From assembly GCA_009774375.1 (NCBI GenBank), contig VSNO01000003.1, forward strand, positions 1-64,000: a stretch of 64,000 bases of DNA. The letters run 5' to 3'. The DNA is from Lachnospiraceae bacterium. Its GTDB lineage: Bacteria > Bacillota > Clostridia > Lachnospirales > Lachnospiraceae. Shown in pieces: positions 41,172 to 50,986 of this stretch; within the stretch, counting starts at the first letter, position 1; each line of letters starts with the position of its first letter. The notes beneath the pieces were generated by a model, which was not told where the DNA came from, searched no databases, and was given only the letters and a program-made list of their open reading frames with translations. A program made the position numbers and the translations under genes.

Positions 41172-44087
41172 ATGGCTGCAGGGAAAAAGCGGCAACTGAA
41201 TTATGAACTGCTCCGCATCATAGCGATGCTGATGATCGTCAGCCTGCACTATCTTGGCAAGGGTGGACTGCTGGGCGATCCGGCGAGGGCGGATATGACG
41301 GCCGCCGGGTATACGGCGTGGTTTTTCGAGGCGTTTTTTCTGGTGGCAGTCAATGTCTATGTGCTCATCAGCGGATATTTTGGCGTGGATGCGCGGGGGA
41401 GCATGACAAACGGGAAGAACGTTACATTCCGGGATGTGCTCCGAAAGCCGTTCAATGTCTGGAAGCAGGTGTTTTTTTACTCTGTGTTCTTCGGCTGCAT
41501 CACACTTGTTACCGGTGTGCGGGAATTTGATCTTTATCACTGTTTTTCCTATCTTTTTCCGGTTGTAACAGAGCATTACTGGTTTGCCACCTCGTATGTT
41601 ATTTTATGCCTGCTGATGCCGTTTCTGAATGCAGGGCTTTCCTATATGAACCAGAAAGAGCTGAAATACCTGCTGTCTGGTCTGCTGCTGCTGTTCAGTA
41701 TCTCAAAGACGGTCATTCCAATGCAGCTTCCGTGGGACAAGTATGGATATGACAGTCTGTGGTTTATCGTTCTGTATCTGACAGGGGCGTACCTCAGGCG
41801 GTATGAGCCGGCGGTGGTCAGATCCAGATGGGGCGCGGGGCTGCTGTATATCGGCAGTGTGCTGGCAGTGTTTGCCTCCTTTTTCCTGATCAGGGCAGTT
41901 TATCTGAGAACGGGAAGACTGGAAGACCTGATCAATTATGGATATACCTACAATTTTCTGTTCTGCTATACAGGGGCTGTGGGGCTGTTCCTTCTATTTA
42001 AAATGAGGGAAAATACAGGATTGGAGCGTTTCCGCAGGCCGATCGAGCTTCTCTCGGGCGCGACGTTTGGCGTCTATCTGATCCACGAGCATATTGATAT
42101 CCGGTCCATGTGGACGGGCTGGGTTCACAGCGAGGCCATTCTTCAGGGCTCCGTCCTGGGTTTCATCGCGCATATGGTGCTCAGTGTGCTGTGTGTCTAT
42201 CTGGTCTGTACCGGGATCGAACTGATACGGCAGAAGGGCAGTATGACCCTGCTGCCTGCGCTGATCCTGCTGCTGTATCCGCTGCGCCACGCCTCGGTGG
42301 GACTGGATCTGATGGATGCGGGGTACGCGCTTGGCAATTACCGCTTCTTTGACTCGCTCAATGAGATGTGGAAACTGGCGACATATCTGGCAAACATAAC
42401 AGGTGTCCTGCTGTCGAAGCTGCCCTATGGGGACCGCTGGATCGGGATGAACGTGTACTGCGGTCTGCTTACAGGGGCGGCAGCTGCAGGCGTGTATCTC
42501 TTTATGCAGAGGCGTTACGGACAAAAACAGAAGTTATTCTGCGCGCTGCTGTTTGTGGCGGAGATCACGGCGCTCTCACTCTGCTGGGCACCAGGTGTTA
42601 TCCTATATCACTATCTGGGATATCTCCTGATGACGGCCGCTGTCATGATACTGTTCGCTGCGCTCACAAAAGAGAGCGAGCGTGAGAAGTGGAGATATTT
42701 TGTCGCGGCGGGTGTTATTTTAGGACTCTGTGTGGCGGTGCGGATGCCGAATGTCACGTACATGGCATTGATCCTGCCGGTGTGGTGCGACTGCTTCTGG
42801 AACCGCGGCAGTGCGGTGAGGCCATCAGATAAAGATCCGGATGATCAGGACCGGCCGGCACATTTGAACGGGAGGACGTGGAAAAACACATGGTTTGGAA
42901 TGCTGGTACTGCGCACGCTGTACTGTGCCGGCGGATATCTCGCGGGTCTGCTCGTGCCGCTGGCAGTGATCTGTGCGCGGTATGGAGTGGCGGCATATCC
43001 GCAGATGATCGCCTCCCTGTTTGGGATGACAGACCATGCGGCGGACTACAAGCCGACGTCGATGGTCTCGGCGATGTTCGGGGACTATATCTGGTACAGT
43101 CCGTGGCTGCTGCTGTTTGCAGTGTATCTGTTGCTCGGGGTGTTCTTTTTCCGGTTCCTGGGCAGACGGTTTCATTTCAGACTGTTTTATTTCAGACTGC
43201 TGTATGCGCTGGGACTGCTGGCCGTGCTCCGGTTCTGCTACGGCAGGGGGATGTTTGGCCTTGATTACAGCGATTACTTTAGCATGTACAAGTGGTTGAC
43301 GGTCTATCTGCTGACAGTGCTCCTGCTGTGTGCATGGGTGTTATTGAATGGGAAAAAGTTTGGCAGGGAAGTGAGATCGTGGGCGGTATTTTTGCCCGTT
43401 ATCATCCTTGTCACGCCGCTTGGGAGCAATAACGGGTTATACCCGATCATCAACAACTTGTTTCTGGTGATGCCGGTCTCCGTTGTGTTGTTCTGCAATG
43501 TGTCGGCAGCGTCGGGAAAATGCCGCGCGGCGGACACGGCGGGATCTGCGTTCCGGCTGGTGCTCAGCTTTGTACTCGTATGCACGGTGGTACAGAGTGT
43601 TCTGTTTGGGATCGGCTTTGTGTTTCACGATGCAGGCGCCGCGACGGCGCGCGCGGCGGACAGCCGCATCGAGCTTCAGTGCGGCGGCGCGGGCACAGGA
43701 CTCGTGACGACGCCGGACAGGAAAGCCGCGCTTGAGGAGCTTGACAGGTATCTGTATCAGAATGATCTGAATGAGAAACAGGTGATATTGTATGGAAAGA
43801 TCGCGGCTCTGGCGTATCTGTTCGACATGGAACCGGCGATATCCACGACATGGGCGGACCTGGACTCCTACGGCATGGACGTGCTGGAGCAGGAGCTGGA
43901 GCGCGTGTCGGGGGCAGCGCCGGAGGCGCTTCCTGTCGTGATCTTCGGGCGCGCAGAGGTGGAGCGGATCGCGGACCACGACAGCCTTGAGCGGCAGAAG
44001 CTGGAGCTGGTCCTGGATTTTATGGAAGCAAATGGATACAGGCGCTGCTTTGAGAATGATGCGTATATTGTACTTGCTGTATATTAA
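41172..44087 (+). CDS. Fusion of acyltransferase-3 and GT-C-like membrane domains
   Basis: A single 971-residue open frame joins two membrane enzymes. Residues about 8-355 are an acyltransferase-3 (OafA/WecH-like) domain with ten helices, the catalytic-type YELLRIIAMLMIVSLHYLG and ISGYFG. Residues about 360-850 look like a GT-C glycosyltransferase: the first outside loop carries DLMDAGYALGNYRFF near 378, then ten or more helices with GMNVYCG and VRMPNVTYMAL. The last about 130 residues are a soluble extracellular end with HDAGAATARAADSRIELQ. The junction is seamless and the ribosome site lies only ahead of the first domain. It may glycosylate and acylate the same outside glycan. Confidence 0.85.
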   Translation: MAAGKKRQLNYELLRIIAMLMIVSLHYLGKGGLLGDPARADMTAAGYTAWFFEAFFLVAVNVYVLISGYFGVDARGSMTNGKNVTFRDVLRKPFNVWKQVFFYSVFFGCITLVTGVREFDLYHCFSYLFPVVTEHYWFATSYVILCLLMPFLNAGLSYMNQKELKYLLSGLLLLFSISKTVIPMQLPWDKYGYDSLWFIVLYLTGAYLRRYEPAVVRSRWGAGLLYIGSVLAVFASFFLIRAVYLRTGRLEDLINYGYTYNFLFCYTGAVGLFLLFKMRENTGLERFRRPIELLSGATFGVYLIHEHIDIRSMWTGWVHSEAILQGSVLGFIAHMVLSVLCVYLVCTGIELIRQKGSMTLLPALILLLYPLRHASVGLDLMDAGYALGNYRFFDSLNEMWKLATYLANITGVLLSKLPYGDRWIGMNVYCGLLTGAAAAGVYLFMQRRYGQKQKLFCALLFVAEITALSLCWAPGVILYHYLGYLLMTAAVMILFAALTKESEREKWRYFVAAGVILGLCVAVRMPNVTYMALILPVWCDCFWNRGSAVRPSDKDPDDQDRPAHLNGRTWKNTWFGMLVLRTLYCAGGYLAGLLVPLAVICARYGVAAYPQMIASLFGMTDHAADYKPTSMVSAMFGDYIWYSPWLLLFAVYLLLGVFFFRFLGRRFHFRLFYFRLLYALGLLAVLRFCYGRGMFGLDYSDYFSMYKWLTVYLLTVLLLCAWVLLNGKKFGREVRSWAVFLPVIILVTPLGSNNGLYPIINNLFLVMPVSVVLFCNVSAASGKCRAADTAGSAFRLVLSFVLVCTVVQSVLFGIGFVFHDAGAATARAADSRIELQCGGAGTGLVTTPDRKAALEELDRYLYQNDLNEKQVILYGKIAALAYLFDMEPAISTTWADLDSYGMDVLEQELERVSGAAPEALPVVIFGRAEVERIADHDSLERQKLELVLDFMEANGYRRCFENDAYIVLAVY

Positions 44088-44097
44088 TCCCAAAACC

Positions 44098-44126
44098 TTG
44101 CCAAAATCATATTAAAAGAGTACAAT
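44098..44126 (+). promoter_or_regulatory. Sigma-A-type promoter before the wecE-like gene
   Basis: TTGCCA (44098-44103), 17 bases, TACAAT (44121-44126). It is 10 bases after the stop of the fusion gene and about 73 bases before ATG 44199. It would drive cassette D. Confidence 0.65.
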
Positions 44127-44198
44127 AAAGCGGGAAATATTTTCCATGAATAATAATGACAGGATAACGCACAGAAAACAGAAAGGCGTGGACAGAGC

Positions 44199-45329
44199 AT
44201 GATCAATTTTAACGTACCGCCCTTTACGGGCAGGGAGATGACATACATCCGACAGGCAGTCGAGAACCAGAAGATATGCGGGGACGGTCCGTTCACGAAG
44301 AAGTGCAGTGAGTGGATCGAGCAGTATACAGGCATGGCAAAATGCCTGCTGACGCCCTCCTGCACGCAGGCGACAGAGCTTGCAGCGCTCCTGATCGATA
44401 TCAGGGAGGGCGATGAGGTGATCATGCCTTCTTACACATTTGTATCCACCGCGGATGCCTTTGTTCTCCGCGGAGCCAGGGCAGTTTTTGTCGACATCAG
44501 GCCGGACACCATGAATATTGACGAGACGCTGATCGAACAGGCAGTGACGGACAGAACGCGGGCGATCGTCCCCGTCCACTATGCGGGTGTTGCCTGTGAG
44601 ATGGATGCGATCATGGACATAGCCAGACGGCATGACCTGTTTGTGGTGGAGGATGCCGCGCAGGGGATCGCGGCGACATACAAGGGGCGTCAGCTCGGCG
44701 CGATCGGTGATTTCGGGTGTTATTCATTTCATGAGACGAAGAATCTCAGCATGGGTGAGGGCGGCGCGCTGCTGATCCGGGATGCGAAATATATCGAGGA
44801 TGCGGAGATCCTCCGTGAGAAGGGCACAAACCGTTCAAAGTATTACCGCGGACAGGTGGACAAGTACCGCTGGATGAACTATGGATCGTCCTATCTCCCC
44901 AGCGATATGAACGCCGCGTATCTCTGGGCACAGATCGAACTGATCGGGGAGATCACAGCCAGGCGTGTGGCGCTGTGGGATCAGTATGATACACTGTTGC
45001 AGCCGCTGCGGGAGCGCGGGCTGCTGGAGCTGCCGCATGTTCCGGAGGGATGTGTCCACAACGGGCATATGTACTATATCAAGACAAAGGATCTCGACGA
45101 GCGGACACGGCTCATCGATTTTCTGAAAGAAAACGGCATCTGGGCGGTCTTTCATTATGTGCCGCTCCACTCGGCGCCGGCGGGACTCCGGTTCGGAAGG
45201 TTTTCGGGTGAGGATGTTTATACGACGAGGGAAAGTGACAGGCTGGTGCGTCTGCCGATGTTCTATACGCTGACGGCAGACGAGGTTGATTATATCGTAG
45301 GGAAAGTGAAGGAGTTCTATCACGTATGA
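44199..45329 (+). CDS. WecE/RffA-like dTDP-4-amino-sugar aminotransferase
   Basis: This DegT-family PLP aminotransferase (376 residues) resembles WecE (RffA), which forms dTDP-4-amino-4,6-dideoxygalactose. Characteristic runs are FNVPPFTGREMTYIRQAV, GDGPFTKKC, MPSYTFVSTADAF, EDAAQGI and the PLP-lysine site FHETKNLSMGEGG near 180. The dTDP-4-keto-6-deoxyglucose substrate needs RmlA and RmlB, which are not in this window. The GNAT at 47166 could acetylate the product. It overlaps the next gene by 4 bases. Confidence 0.88.
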   Translation: MINFNVPPFTGREMTYIRQAVENQKICGDGPFTKKCSEWIEQYTGMAKCLLTPSCTQATELAALLIDIREGDEVIMPSYTFVSTADAFVLRGARAVFVDIRPDTMNIDETLIEQAVTDRTRAIVPVHYAGVACEMDAIMDIARRHDLFVVEDAAQGIAATYKGRQLGAIGDFGCYSFHETKNLSMGEGGALLIRDAKYIEDAEILREKGTNRSKYYRGQVDKYRWMNYGSSYLPSDMNAAYLWAQIELIGEITARRVALWDQYDTLLQPLRERGLLELPHVPEGCVHNGHMYYIKTKDLDERTRLIDFLKENGIWAVFHYVPLHSAPAGLRFGRFSGEDVYTTRESDRLVRLPMFYTLTADEVDYIVGKVKEFYHV

Positions 45330-47155
45330 TGGATGACCACACAGGAGTAAAAGCGGCAAAAGTGTGTGGTGCTGTTGTTTTTACCTGTTTGCTTGCGCTG
45401 CTTTTGATTGTCCGGTTTGACTTTTATTATGATCTGAATGATGATACCATGATCAAGGATATCGTGTCGGGCGCTTATACAGGCCACCCCAGCGGCTACT
45501 GTATACAGATGCTGTATCCCTTGGCGTGGTGTCTTGCGCTTTTTTACAGAGCCATTCCGTCTGTTCCATGGTATGGCTTGTTTTTGTGTCTGTGTCAGTT
45601 TGGCGTGCTGTTTCTGATCGCAGCGAGGCTGCTCCTCCTGTCGCGGAGGCTGCGGACGGGGATCCTGGCGCTCGCCGCGGAGGCGGTTTTCGTGTGCGGG
45701 CTGTTTCTGCGGCAGTTCGTGGTGGTGCAGTACAGTGTCACCTCCGGGATCTGTATGGCGGGTGCGGTATTTTTATTCCTCACGGCGCCCAGGGCGGACA
45801 AGCCGTCCGTGTTTTTCAGACAGAACCTGCAGCCGCTGTTTCTGGTCCTGCTCTCCTTTCTGATCCGGACGGAGGTGTGTATCATGCTGCTGCCGTTTCT
45901 GCTGCTTGCAGGGCTTGTGAAATGGTGCGGTGAGGACCGGTTTTTCACGTCGGTGAATCTCAGGAAGTACATCACGCTGATCGTCACGGCGTTTCTGTGC
46001 TTTGCGGCAGTGTATTCCCTGGATCTGGTCGCGTACAGGGGAAGCGAGTGGGTCAGCTTCCGCAAGTTTTTTGATGCGCGGACAAAACTGTATGATTTTT
46101 ATGGACTGCCGGATTATGAGGATAACAGAGCCTTTTATGAGTCGATCGGCCTGTCGCGGGAATCCTACACGCTCCTGGAAAATTATAATTTTGCCCTGGA
46201 TGAGTCGATCGACACATGGAGGCTGGAGGCCATCGTGGCATATCAGGAGCAGCTGGCAGAGGAGGGAAGGGGACTTCACGATACGTTTGGCTTTGTCAGC
46301 AGAAACAGTGTGAAGCAGGCGCTGTGGAAATACAGGGAGCAGCTGCAGGAGAACCTGCCGCCGGCGGGAGCGGCGGTGATCCTGATGTACCTGCTGTATC
46401 TGATCCTGTGCGTGGCGCCTGCAAAGGGCAGGCGGCGTGCGGGAGCGGTGCTGAAGATCGTGTCCCTTCTGGCGGTCCGGAGTATCTTATGGCTGTATCT
46501 GTGCATGGTGGACCGGGTGCTCGACCGGGTGACGATGCCGCTTCTGATCATGGAGTTCGCCGTGCTGACCGCCTTTTTGATCTGTGACAGCGTGACGGGG
46601 AGCGCAAAGGACTGTGCGGGCAGGCGGTTTCGGATGGCGGGAGCTGTCAGCTGTCTGCTGTGCGTCGTCGGCGCGCTGGCCGCACTCGTGGCGAATCAGC
46701 AGAGCGTGCGGACAGAGTATGGCAGGCGGGCGGCAGCGGACGAGCGATGGGAGGCAATGATGGATTATTGCCGGAAAAATGGAAATAATTATTATATAAT
46801 CGACGTGTATTCCTCCACTTCATACCAGGGGGCTCCGTACTCGGAAAAGATGTTTGCCGGTGCGGGCAGCGCGTACAAGAATTTTGATCTCTGCGGAGGG
46901 TGGGCGGCGAAAAGCCCGCTCGCGAGGCAGAAGCTTGAGAGGCATCATCTTAAGGATATCCAGAGTGCGCTCTGCAGTCCTAAGGCAGGCGCGTACTTTA
47001 TAGCGGATGCGGGCAAGGATCTAGGCTGGCTCGCACAATACTACGCAAAGCGGGGGATCGCGATAGAGCTGAGGCGTGTCGACCAGATACGGACGGGATC
47101 GGCAGAACCGGCATTTGATGTATATGAACTGGTAGGTCAGACAGGGAAAGGGTAG
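45326..47155 (+). CDS. Polytopic membrane protein, GT-C-like
   Basis: This 609-residue protein has about ten membrane helices. Its first outside loop carries DFYYDLNDDTMIKDI near residues 30-44 and continues with SGYCIQMLYPL and VPWYGLFL. Acidic residues in the first outside loop are the mark of GT-C enzymes. The C-terminal 150 residues form a soluble outside domain (DYCRKNGNNYYIIDVYSSTS). I do not recognise a named family with certainty. The start is ATG 45326, overlapping wecE. A glycan-decorating transferase that uses polyprenyl-phosphate sugar is the likely role. Confidence 0.7.
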   Translation: MMDDHTGVKAAKVCGAVVFTCLLALLLIVRFDFYYDLNDDTMIKDIVSGAYTGHPSGYCIQMLYPLAWCLALFYRAIPSVPWYGLFLCLCQFGVLFLIAARLLLLSRRLRTGILALAAEAVFVCGLFLRQFVVVQYSVTSGICMAGAVFLFLTAPRADKPSVFFRQNLQPLFLVLLSFLIRTEVCIMLLPFLLLAGLVKWCGEDRFFTSVNLRKYITLIVTAFLCFAAVYSLDLVAYRGSEWVSFRKFFDARTKLYDFYGLPDYEDNRAFYESIGLSRESYTLLENYNFALDESIDTWRLEAIVAYQEQLAEEGRGLHDTFGFVSRNSVKQALWKYREQLQENLPPAGAAVILMYLLYLILCVAPAKGRRRAGAVLKIVSLLAVRSILWLYLCMVDRVLDRVTMPLLIMEFAVLTAFLICDSVTGSAKDCAGRRFRMAGAVSCLLCVVGALAALVANQQSVRTEYGRRAAADERWEAMMDYCRKNGNNYYIIDVYSSTSYQGAPYSEKMFAGAGSAYKNFDLCGGWAAKSPLARQKLERHHLKDIQSALCSPKAGAYFIADAGKDLGWLAQYYAKRGIAIELRRVDQIRTGSAEPAFDVYELVGQTGKG

Positions 47156-47165
47156 GGAAATAGGC

Positions 47166-47708
47166 ATGGAACCGATGAAAAAGGATTTGGTGATAAAGGG
47201 AGAGCAGATCTATCTGAGGCCGATCACGGCAGATGACACGGAGATGGCGGTGCACTGGCGGAACCGGCCGGTGGTGGTGGAAAACTTTATCTATCGGAAA
47301 CCTGTCACCCGTGCAGACCACGAGAACTGGCTGGTGAACAAGGTTCTGAAAGGACTGGTGCATCAGTTTATCGTGTGCAGGAATGAGGATGATATGCCGT
47401 TGGGCTCGATCTATCTTCAGAATTTTGAGGAGGAGAACCGGAAGGCAGAGTGGGGCATCTATCTGGGTGAGGAGCAGGCGTACGGGAGAGGGATCGGGAC
47501 GGAGGCGGCAAAGCTGGTGCTGGATTATGCCTTTACCGCGCTCGGGATGCACAAGGTCGTGTCGCGCGTGCTCGCGCGGAACAGGGCAAGCGTCCGCATG
47601 AACGAGAAGGCGGGGTATGTGCAGGAGGCCTATTTGAGGGATGAGCTCTTTCTGGATGGACGATATGAGGATCTGATCCTGTTTGGAGCCATCAATCCTA
47701 ATGGATAA
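47166..47708 (+). CDS. GNAT N-acetyltransferase, RimL-like
   Basis: This acetyltransferase of 180 residues has the start LRPITADDTEMAVHWRN, the acetyl-CoA loop EEQAYGRGIGTEAAKLV near residue 101 and NRASVRMNEKAGYVQEA. Such proteins acetylate ribosomal proteins or amino sugars; with the WecE-like aminotransferase two genes upstream, acetylation of dTDP-4-amino-4,6-dideoxyhexose is the likely task. The ribosome site GGGAAATAGGC ahead of ATG 47166 is weak, with MEPMKKDL as the first residues. Confidence 0.85.
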   Translation: MEPMKKDLVIKGEQIYLRPITADDTEMAVHWRNRPVVVENFIYRKPVTRADHENWLVNKVLKGLVHQFIVCRNEDDMPLGSIYLQNFEEENRKAEWGIYLGEEQAYGRGIGTEAAKLVLDYAFTALGMHKVVSRVLARNRASVRMNEKAGYVQEAYLRDELFLDGRYEDLILFGAINPNG

Positions 47709-47742
47709 AAGATTTCGGAAAGTTTAAGGAGATCAGGAAACT

Positions 47743-48687
47743 ATGAGTAAGATAAGCTTTGTCATTCCATGTTATCGAAGTGCAAAGACGATCAGCGGAG
47801 TCGTGGCGGAGATCCAGGACACGATGGCATCCATGCCGGAATATGTCTACGATATCTTTCTGGTAAACGACTGCTCGCCGGATGATACCTATGAGGTGAT
47901 CAGGGCATTGTGCAGACAGAACGGGAATATCACGGGGATCAGCCTGGCGAAGAACTTCGGACAGCATGCGGCGCTGATGGCGGGACTGCGCAGATCGGAC
48001 GGCGATATCGTGGTCTGCCTGGACGATGATGGACAGACGCCGGCTGACGAGGTGGGGAAACTGCTTGCAGGGATCGAGAATGGCAGTGACGTGGTCTATG
48101 CAAGCTATGAGAACAAAAAGCACAGTGCATTCCGCAACTTCGGCACCTGGATGAATGATATCATGACGAGGGTGATGCTTGGAAAGCCGAAGAACCTGCA
48201 TCTGACGAGCTACTTTGCCGCGAGGCGCTTTGTGGTTGACAGTATGCTGAAATATGAGAACAGTTATCCGTATATCATCGGGCTGGTGCTGCGCGCCACC
48301 AGGAATATCGCAAACGTTCCTGTGCGGCACAGAAGCCGTGAGAGCGGAACCTCGGGATATACGATCAAAAAGCTGCTGGGGCTGTGGTTTAACGGGTTTA
48401 CGGCATTCTCGATCTTTCCGCTGCGGGTCGCAACTGTGACAGGTGTTATTTTTTCGGGCGCGGGTTTCATCTACGGGATCTACACGATCGTGAAAAAATT
48501 TGTCAACCCGGACGTGCCGCTGGGATTCAGTTCGCTCATGGCGGCAGTGGTCTTCATCGGCGGTATGCTGATGATCATGCTGGGGCTGATCGGGGAATAT
48601 ATCGGGCGCATTTATATCAGCATCAACAATTCGCCGCAGTATGTGATCCGGGAGGAGACGGGCAGGGAGAAGTTAGATGAAGATTAG
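47743..48687 (+). CDS. GtrB/ArnC-like GT2, polyprenyl-phosphate sugar synthase
   Basis: This is the second GT2 of the polyprenyl-phosphate type, 314 residues. The core is KISFVIPCYRSAKTI, VNDCSPDDTYEV, then CLDDDGQTPADEV near residues 93-105, where most relatives have DADLQ. SRESGTSGYTIKKL is the typical membrane-side segment, and two C-terminal helices span about 225-250 and 265-295. AGGAGATCAGG precedes ATG 47743. It would supply lipid-phosphate amino sugar, from the WecE/GNAT pair, to the GT-C proteins around it. It overlaps the next gene by 11 bases. Confidence 0.88.
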   Translation: MSKISFVIPCYRSAKTISGVVAEIQDTMASMPEYVYDIFLVNDCSPDDTYEVIRALCRQNGNITGISLAKNFGQHAALMAGLRRSDGDIVVCLDDDGQTPADEVGKLLAGIENGSDVVYASYENKKHSAFRNFGTWMNDIMTRVMLGKPKNLHLTSYFAARRFVVDSMLKYENSYPYIIGLVLRATRNIANVPVRHRSRESGTSGYTIKKLLGLWFNGFTAFSIFPLRVATVTGVIFSGAGFIYGIYTIVKKFVNPDVPLGFSSLMAAVVFIGGMLMIMLGLIGEYIGRIYISINNSPQYVIREETGREKLDED

Positions 48688-50986
48688 ACTGTACAAAAAT
48701 GATAAAATATTGCTGGCTGCTGAGTTGTTGTTTATGGTAGTGTATGTGATATCCATGTGCGGCGGAAAAAAGATCTATGAATTGAATTCATCGAATCTTG
48801 AAATATACAATGACAATGTGGTCTATTTACCGGAAGAGGGCGCCTATACGATTCAAAGCGGCGAGGGAGAAGCACAGGAAAATGCGATGATCGGTATTGC
48901 AAAAATGGAAATTGACAGAGGGGCTTATGAGGTTGTGGTCCGGTATAAAAGCAATACGGAAATCAACGGTCAGACAGATAATTGTGAGAATCAGGCCGGA
49001 GCGCTCAGGATTCATTCTTATAAAAATCCCAAGGAAGTGGGATATAATACGATACAGCTTGTTGATGGGGCCAGTGTAAAAACAGACAGGTTGTGGATCA
49101 CTTCTCTGGGCAGCATTCAGGATCTTGACGTTAAAGTGTACTATAATGGGTACGGCACATTAAAGATCGAACAGATCGTATTTGAAGAACTGATGATCTG
49201 GCGTGTGACGTGTGTGATGAGATGGATATTGATTTTTATAGTCCTGGATTTTATCTATTTTTATTTTGTGCGCAGAAATGATTACAAGGACAAACATATC
49301 CTGGCGGGACTAGCGTTCATGGTCGTGTTTTCTAGTCTATTGACTTTTCAGGATTATGTTATGGGGGGACATGATCTGTCCTTTCATCTGATGCGGATTC
49401 TATCGATCGGAAGATTAATTGCTTCAGGGAAATGGATTGCCCCGATTCAGGCGGATATGGCAAATGGCTATGGATATGCGGCACCGATATTTTACGGACA
49501 GATCTTTCTCTACATACCGGCTGTTTTGTACAATATGGCAATACCGCTGCACATATGTTATCAGATTTATGTTGTGTGTGTGAATATAGCAACCTGTCTT
49601 GTCAGTTATTTTTGTTTTAAAGCTATCGCAAAGAATAAAGAAATTGCACTATTTGGTGCATACTGTTATCAGATGAGTGCCTATCGTATCATCGATATCT
49701 ACATAAGGGCAGCTTTGGGTGAGTATACGGCAATGATTTTCCTGCCGCTGGTATTGTATGGATTTTATAGAATTTACACATTCGAAACGGAAAAACTGAC
49801 GATCCGGGATACGCTGTGTATCATTTTGGGTCTTACTGGCATCATACAGAGCCATTTGCTCACGGCAGAACTGACAGCGTTTGCGATCATAGTGTTCTGC
49901 ATTGCCTTGTTTCGAAAAACTTTACAGCGGCATCGCTTTTTATTATTGACCAAAGCAGCGTTACTGACTCTTTTATGTAATCTTGGATTTTTATTGCCTC
50001 TTTTGGAGTCTATGAAGATGGATATCGCAGTTAATGCAAAGACTATGGGAAACATGCAGGAGCTCGGTACAGCCATGTATCAGGTGTTTGGTATGTTTAT
50101 GGATCCTGATGAGACGTATACGCTGGGACTTGGATTGATAGTGGGTGCTGCTGTTTACTGCTGGTGTTTTGTCAGGCGGTTTGAGTGGGGGCTTGAGAAA
50201 AATGTACTTTTAAGAGCCGGGGTGCCTGCGTTTATTATACTTGTTTTTTCAGTTTTGTTCTCATTTTCCGCATTTCCATGGGATTCGATCGTCACTGCCA
50301 GTGGAGTGATTGGCATGTTGGGACGATTTGCAGGTGTTATCCAGTTCCCATGGAGGTTTCATATTGTGTCGACAATATTATGCGTATTTCTTGCTGTGTT
50401 GGGAATTTCGATATTATATGAGAGCGGACATAAAAAATCAGGAGCTATTGCTGCCGGTACCATCGCAATGTTACTGGCATTGAATGTAGGGCTCTATTTT
50501 GTGCAATATCCCAATATTGCGATGACAACAAAAATGTATGCTGCCGTGGATGATGCATTTTCGGTTGCAGTAGTTTCTGGAGGTGAATACCGGCTGGAAG
50601 GGACTGATTTTGAACTTTGTAAGACAAGGGAGATCATAGCGGAAGACCAGGCAGTGGAGGTTACGGATTATCAAAGTGATCAGGGAGATACGTTATTTAC
50701 ATGCATTAATCAGGGGGATACGCCTAAGTACGTGGAGATTCCGGTCTTCTGCTATGACAATTATTGTGCTTATGACAGGGAACAAGGTGATCTGCTGACT
50801 TTGGAAAAGGGTACAAACAATAGAATACGGATTTGGATTCCGGGGGGATATCACGGGGAAGTTTGTGTAATATATAGGATTCCGACATCCTGGAGGGTAT
50901 CTTATCTGGTTTCTGCTTTGACAATGATGGGTATTATTGCAGGTCTTTTTTTACAGCGCAATGGCAGGAGGCAAAAACGTGAGTAG
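48677..50986 (+). CDS. Large GT-C-like membrane protein with extracellular beta domain
   Basis: This 769-residue protein has an N-terminal helix, an extracellular domain of about 150 residues (about 30-175, with GAYEVVVRYKSN suggesting a jelly-roll), then about twelve helices. The loop GGHDLSFHLMRI near residue 230 supplies the acidic residue and His usual for YfhO/PTPS-related GT-C proteins. The last 180 residues are another soluble outer domain (DYCAYDREQGDLLTLEKGTN). The DNA is clearly more AT-rich than its upstream neighbours, with the change falling near its first codons. Role inferred: transfer of a sugar from lipid phosphate to an outside glycan. Confidence 0.72.
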   Translation: MKIRLYKNDKILLAAELLFMVVYVISMCGGKKIYELNSSNLEIYNDNVVYLPEEGAYTIQSGEGEAQENAMIGIAKMEIDRGAYEVVVRYKSNTEINGQTDNCENQAGALRIHSYKNPKEVGYNTIQLVDGASVKTDRLWITSLGSIQDLDVKVYYNGYGTLKIEQIVFEELMIWRVTCVMRWILIFIVLDFIYFYFVRRNDYKDKHILAGLAFMVVFSSLLTFQDYVMGGHDLSFHLMRILSIGRLIASGKWIAPIQADMANGYGYAAPIFYGQIFLYIPAVLYNMAIPLHICYQIYVVCVNIATCLVSYFCFKAIAKNKEIALFGAYCYQMSAYRIIDIYIRAALGEYTAMIFLPLVLYGFYRIYTFETEKLTIRDTLCIILGLTGIIQSHLLTAELTAFAIIVFCIALFRKTLQRHRFLLLTKAALLTLLCNLGFLLPLLESMKMDIAVNAKTMGNMQELGTAMYQVFGMFMDPDETYTLGLGLIVGAAVYCWCFVRRFEWGLEKNVLLRAGVPAFIILVFSVLFSFSAFPWDSIVTASGVIGMLGRFAGVIQFPWRFHIVSTILCVFLAVLGISILYESGHKKSGAIAAGTIAMLLALNVGLYFVQYPNIAMTTKMYAAVDDAFSVAVVSGGEYRLEGTDFELCKTREIIAEDQAVEVTDYQSDQGDTLFTCINQGDTPKYVEIPVFCYDNYCAYDREQGDLLTLEKGTNNRIRIWIPGGYHGEVCVIYRIPTSWRVSYLVSALTMMGIIAGLFLQRNGRRQKRE

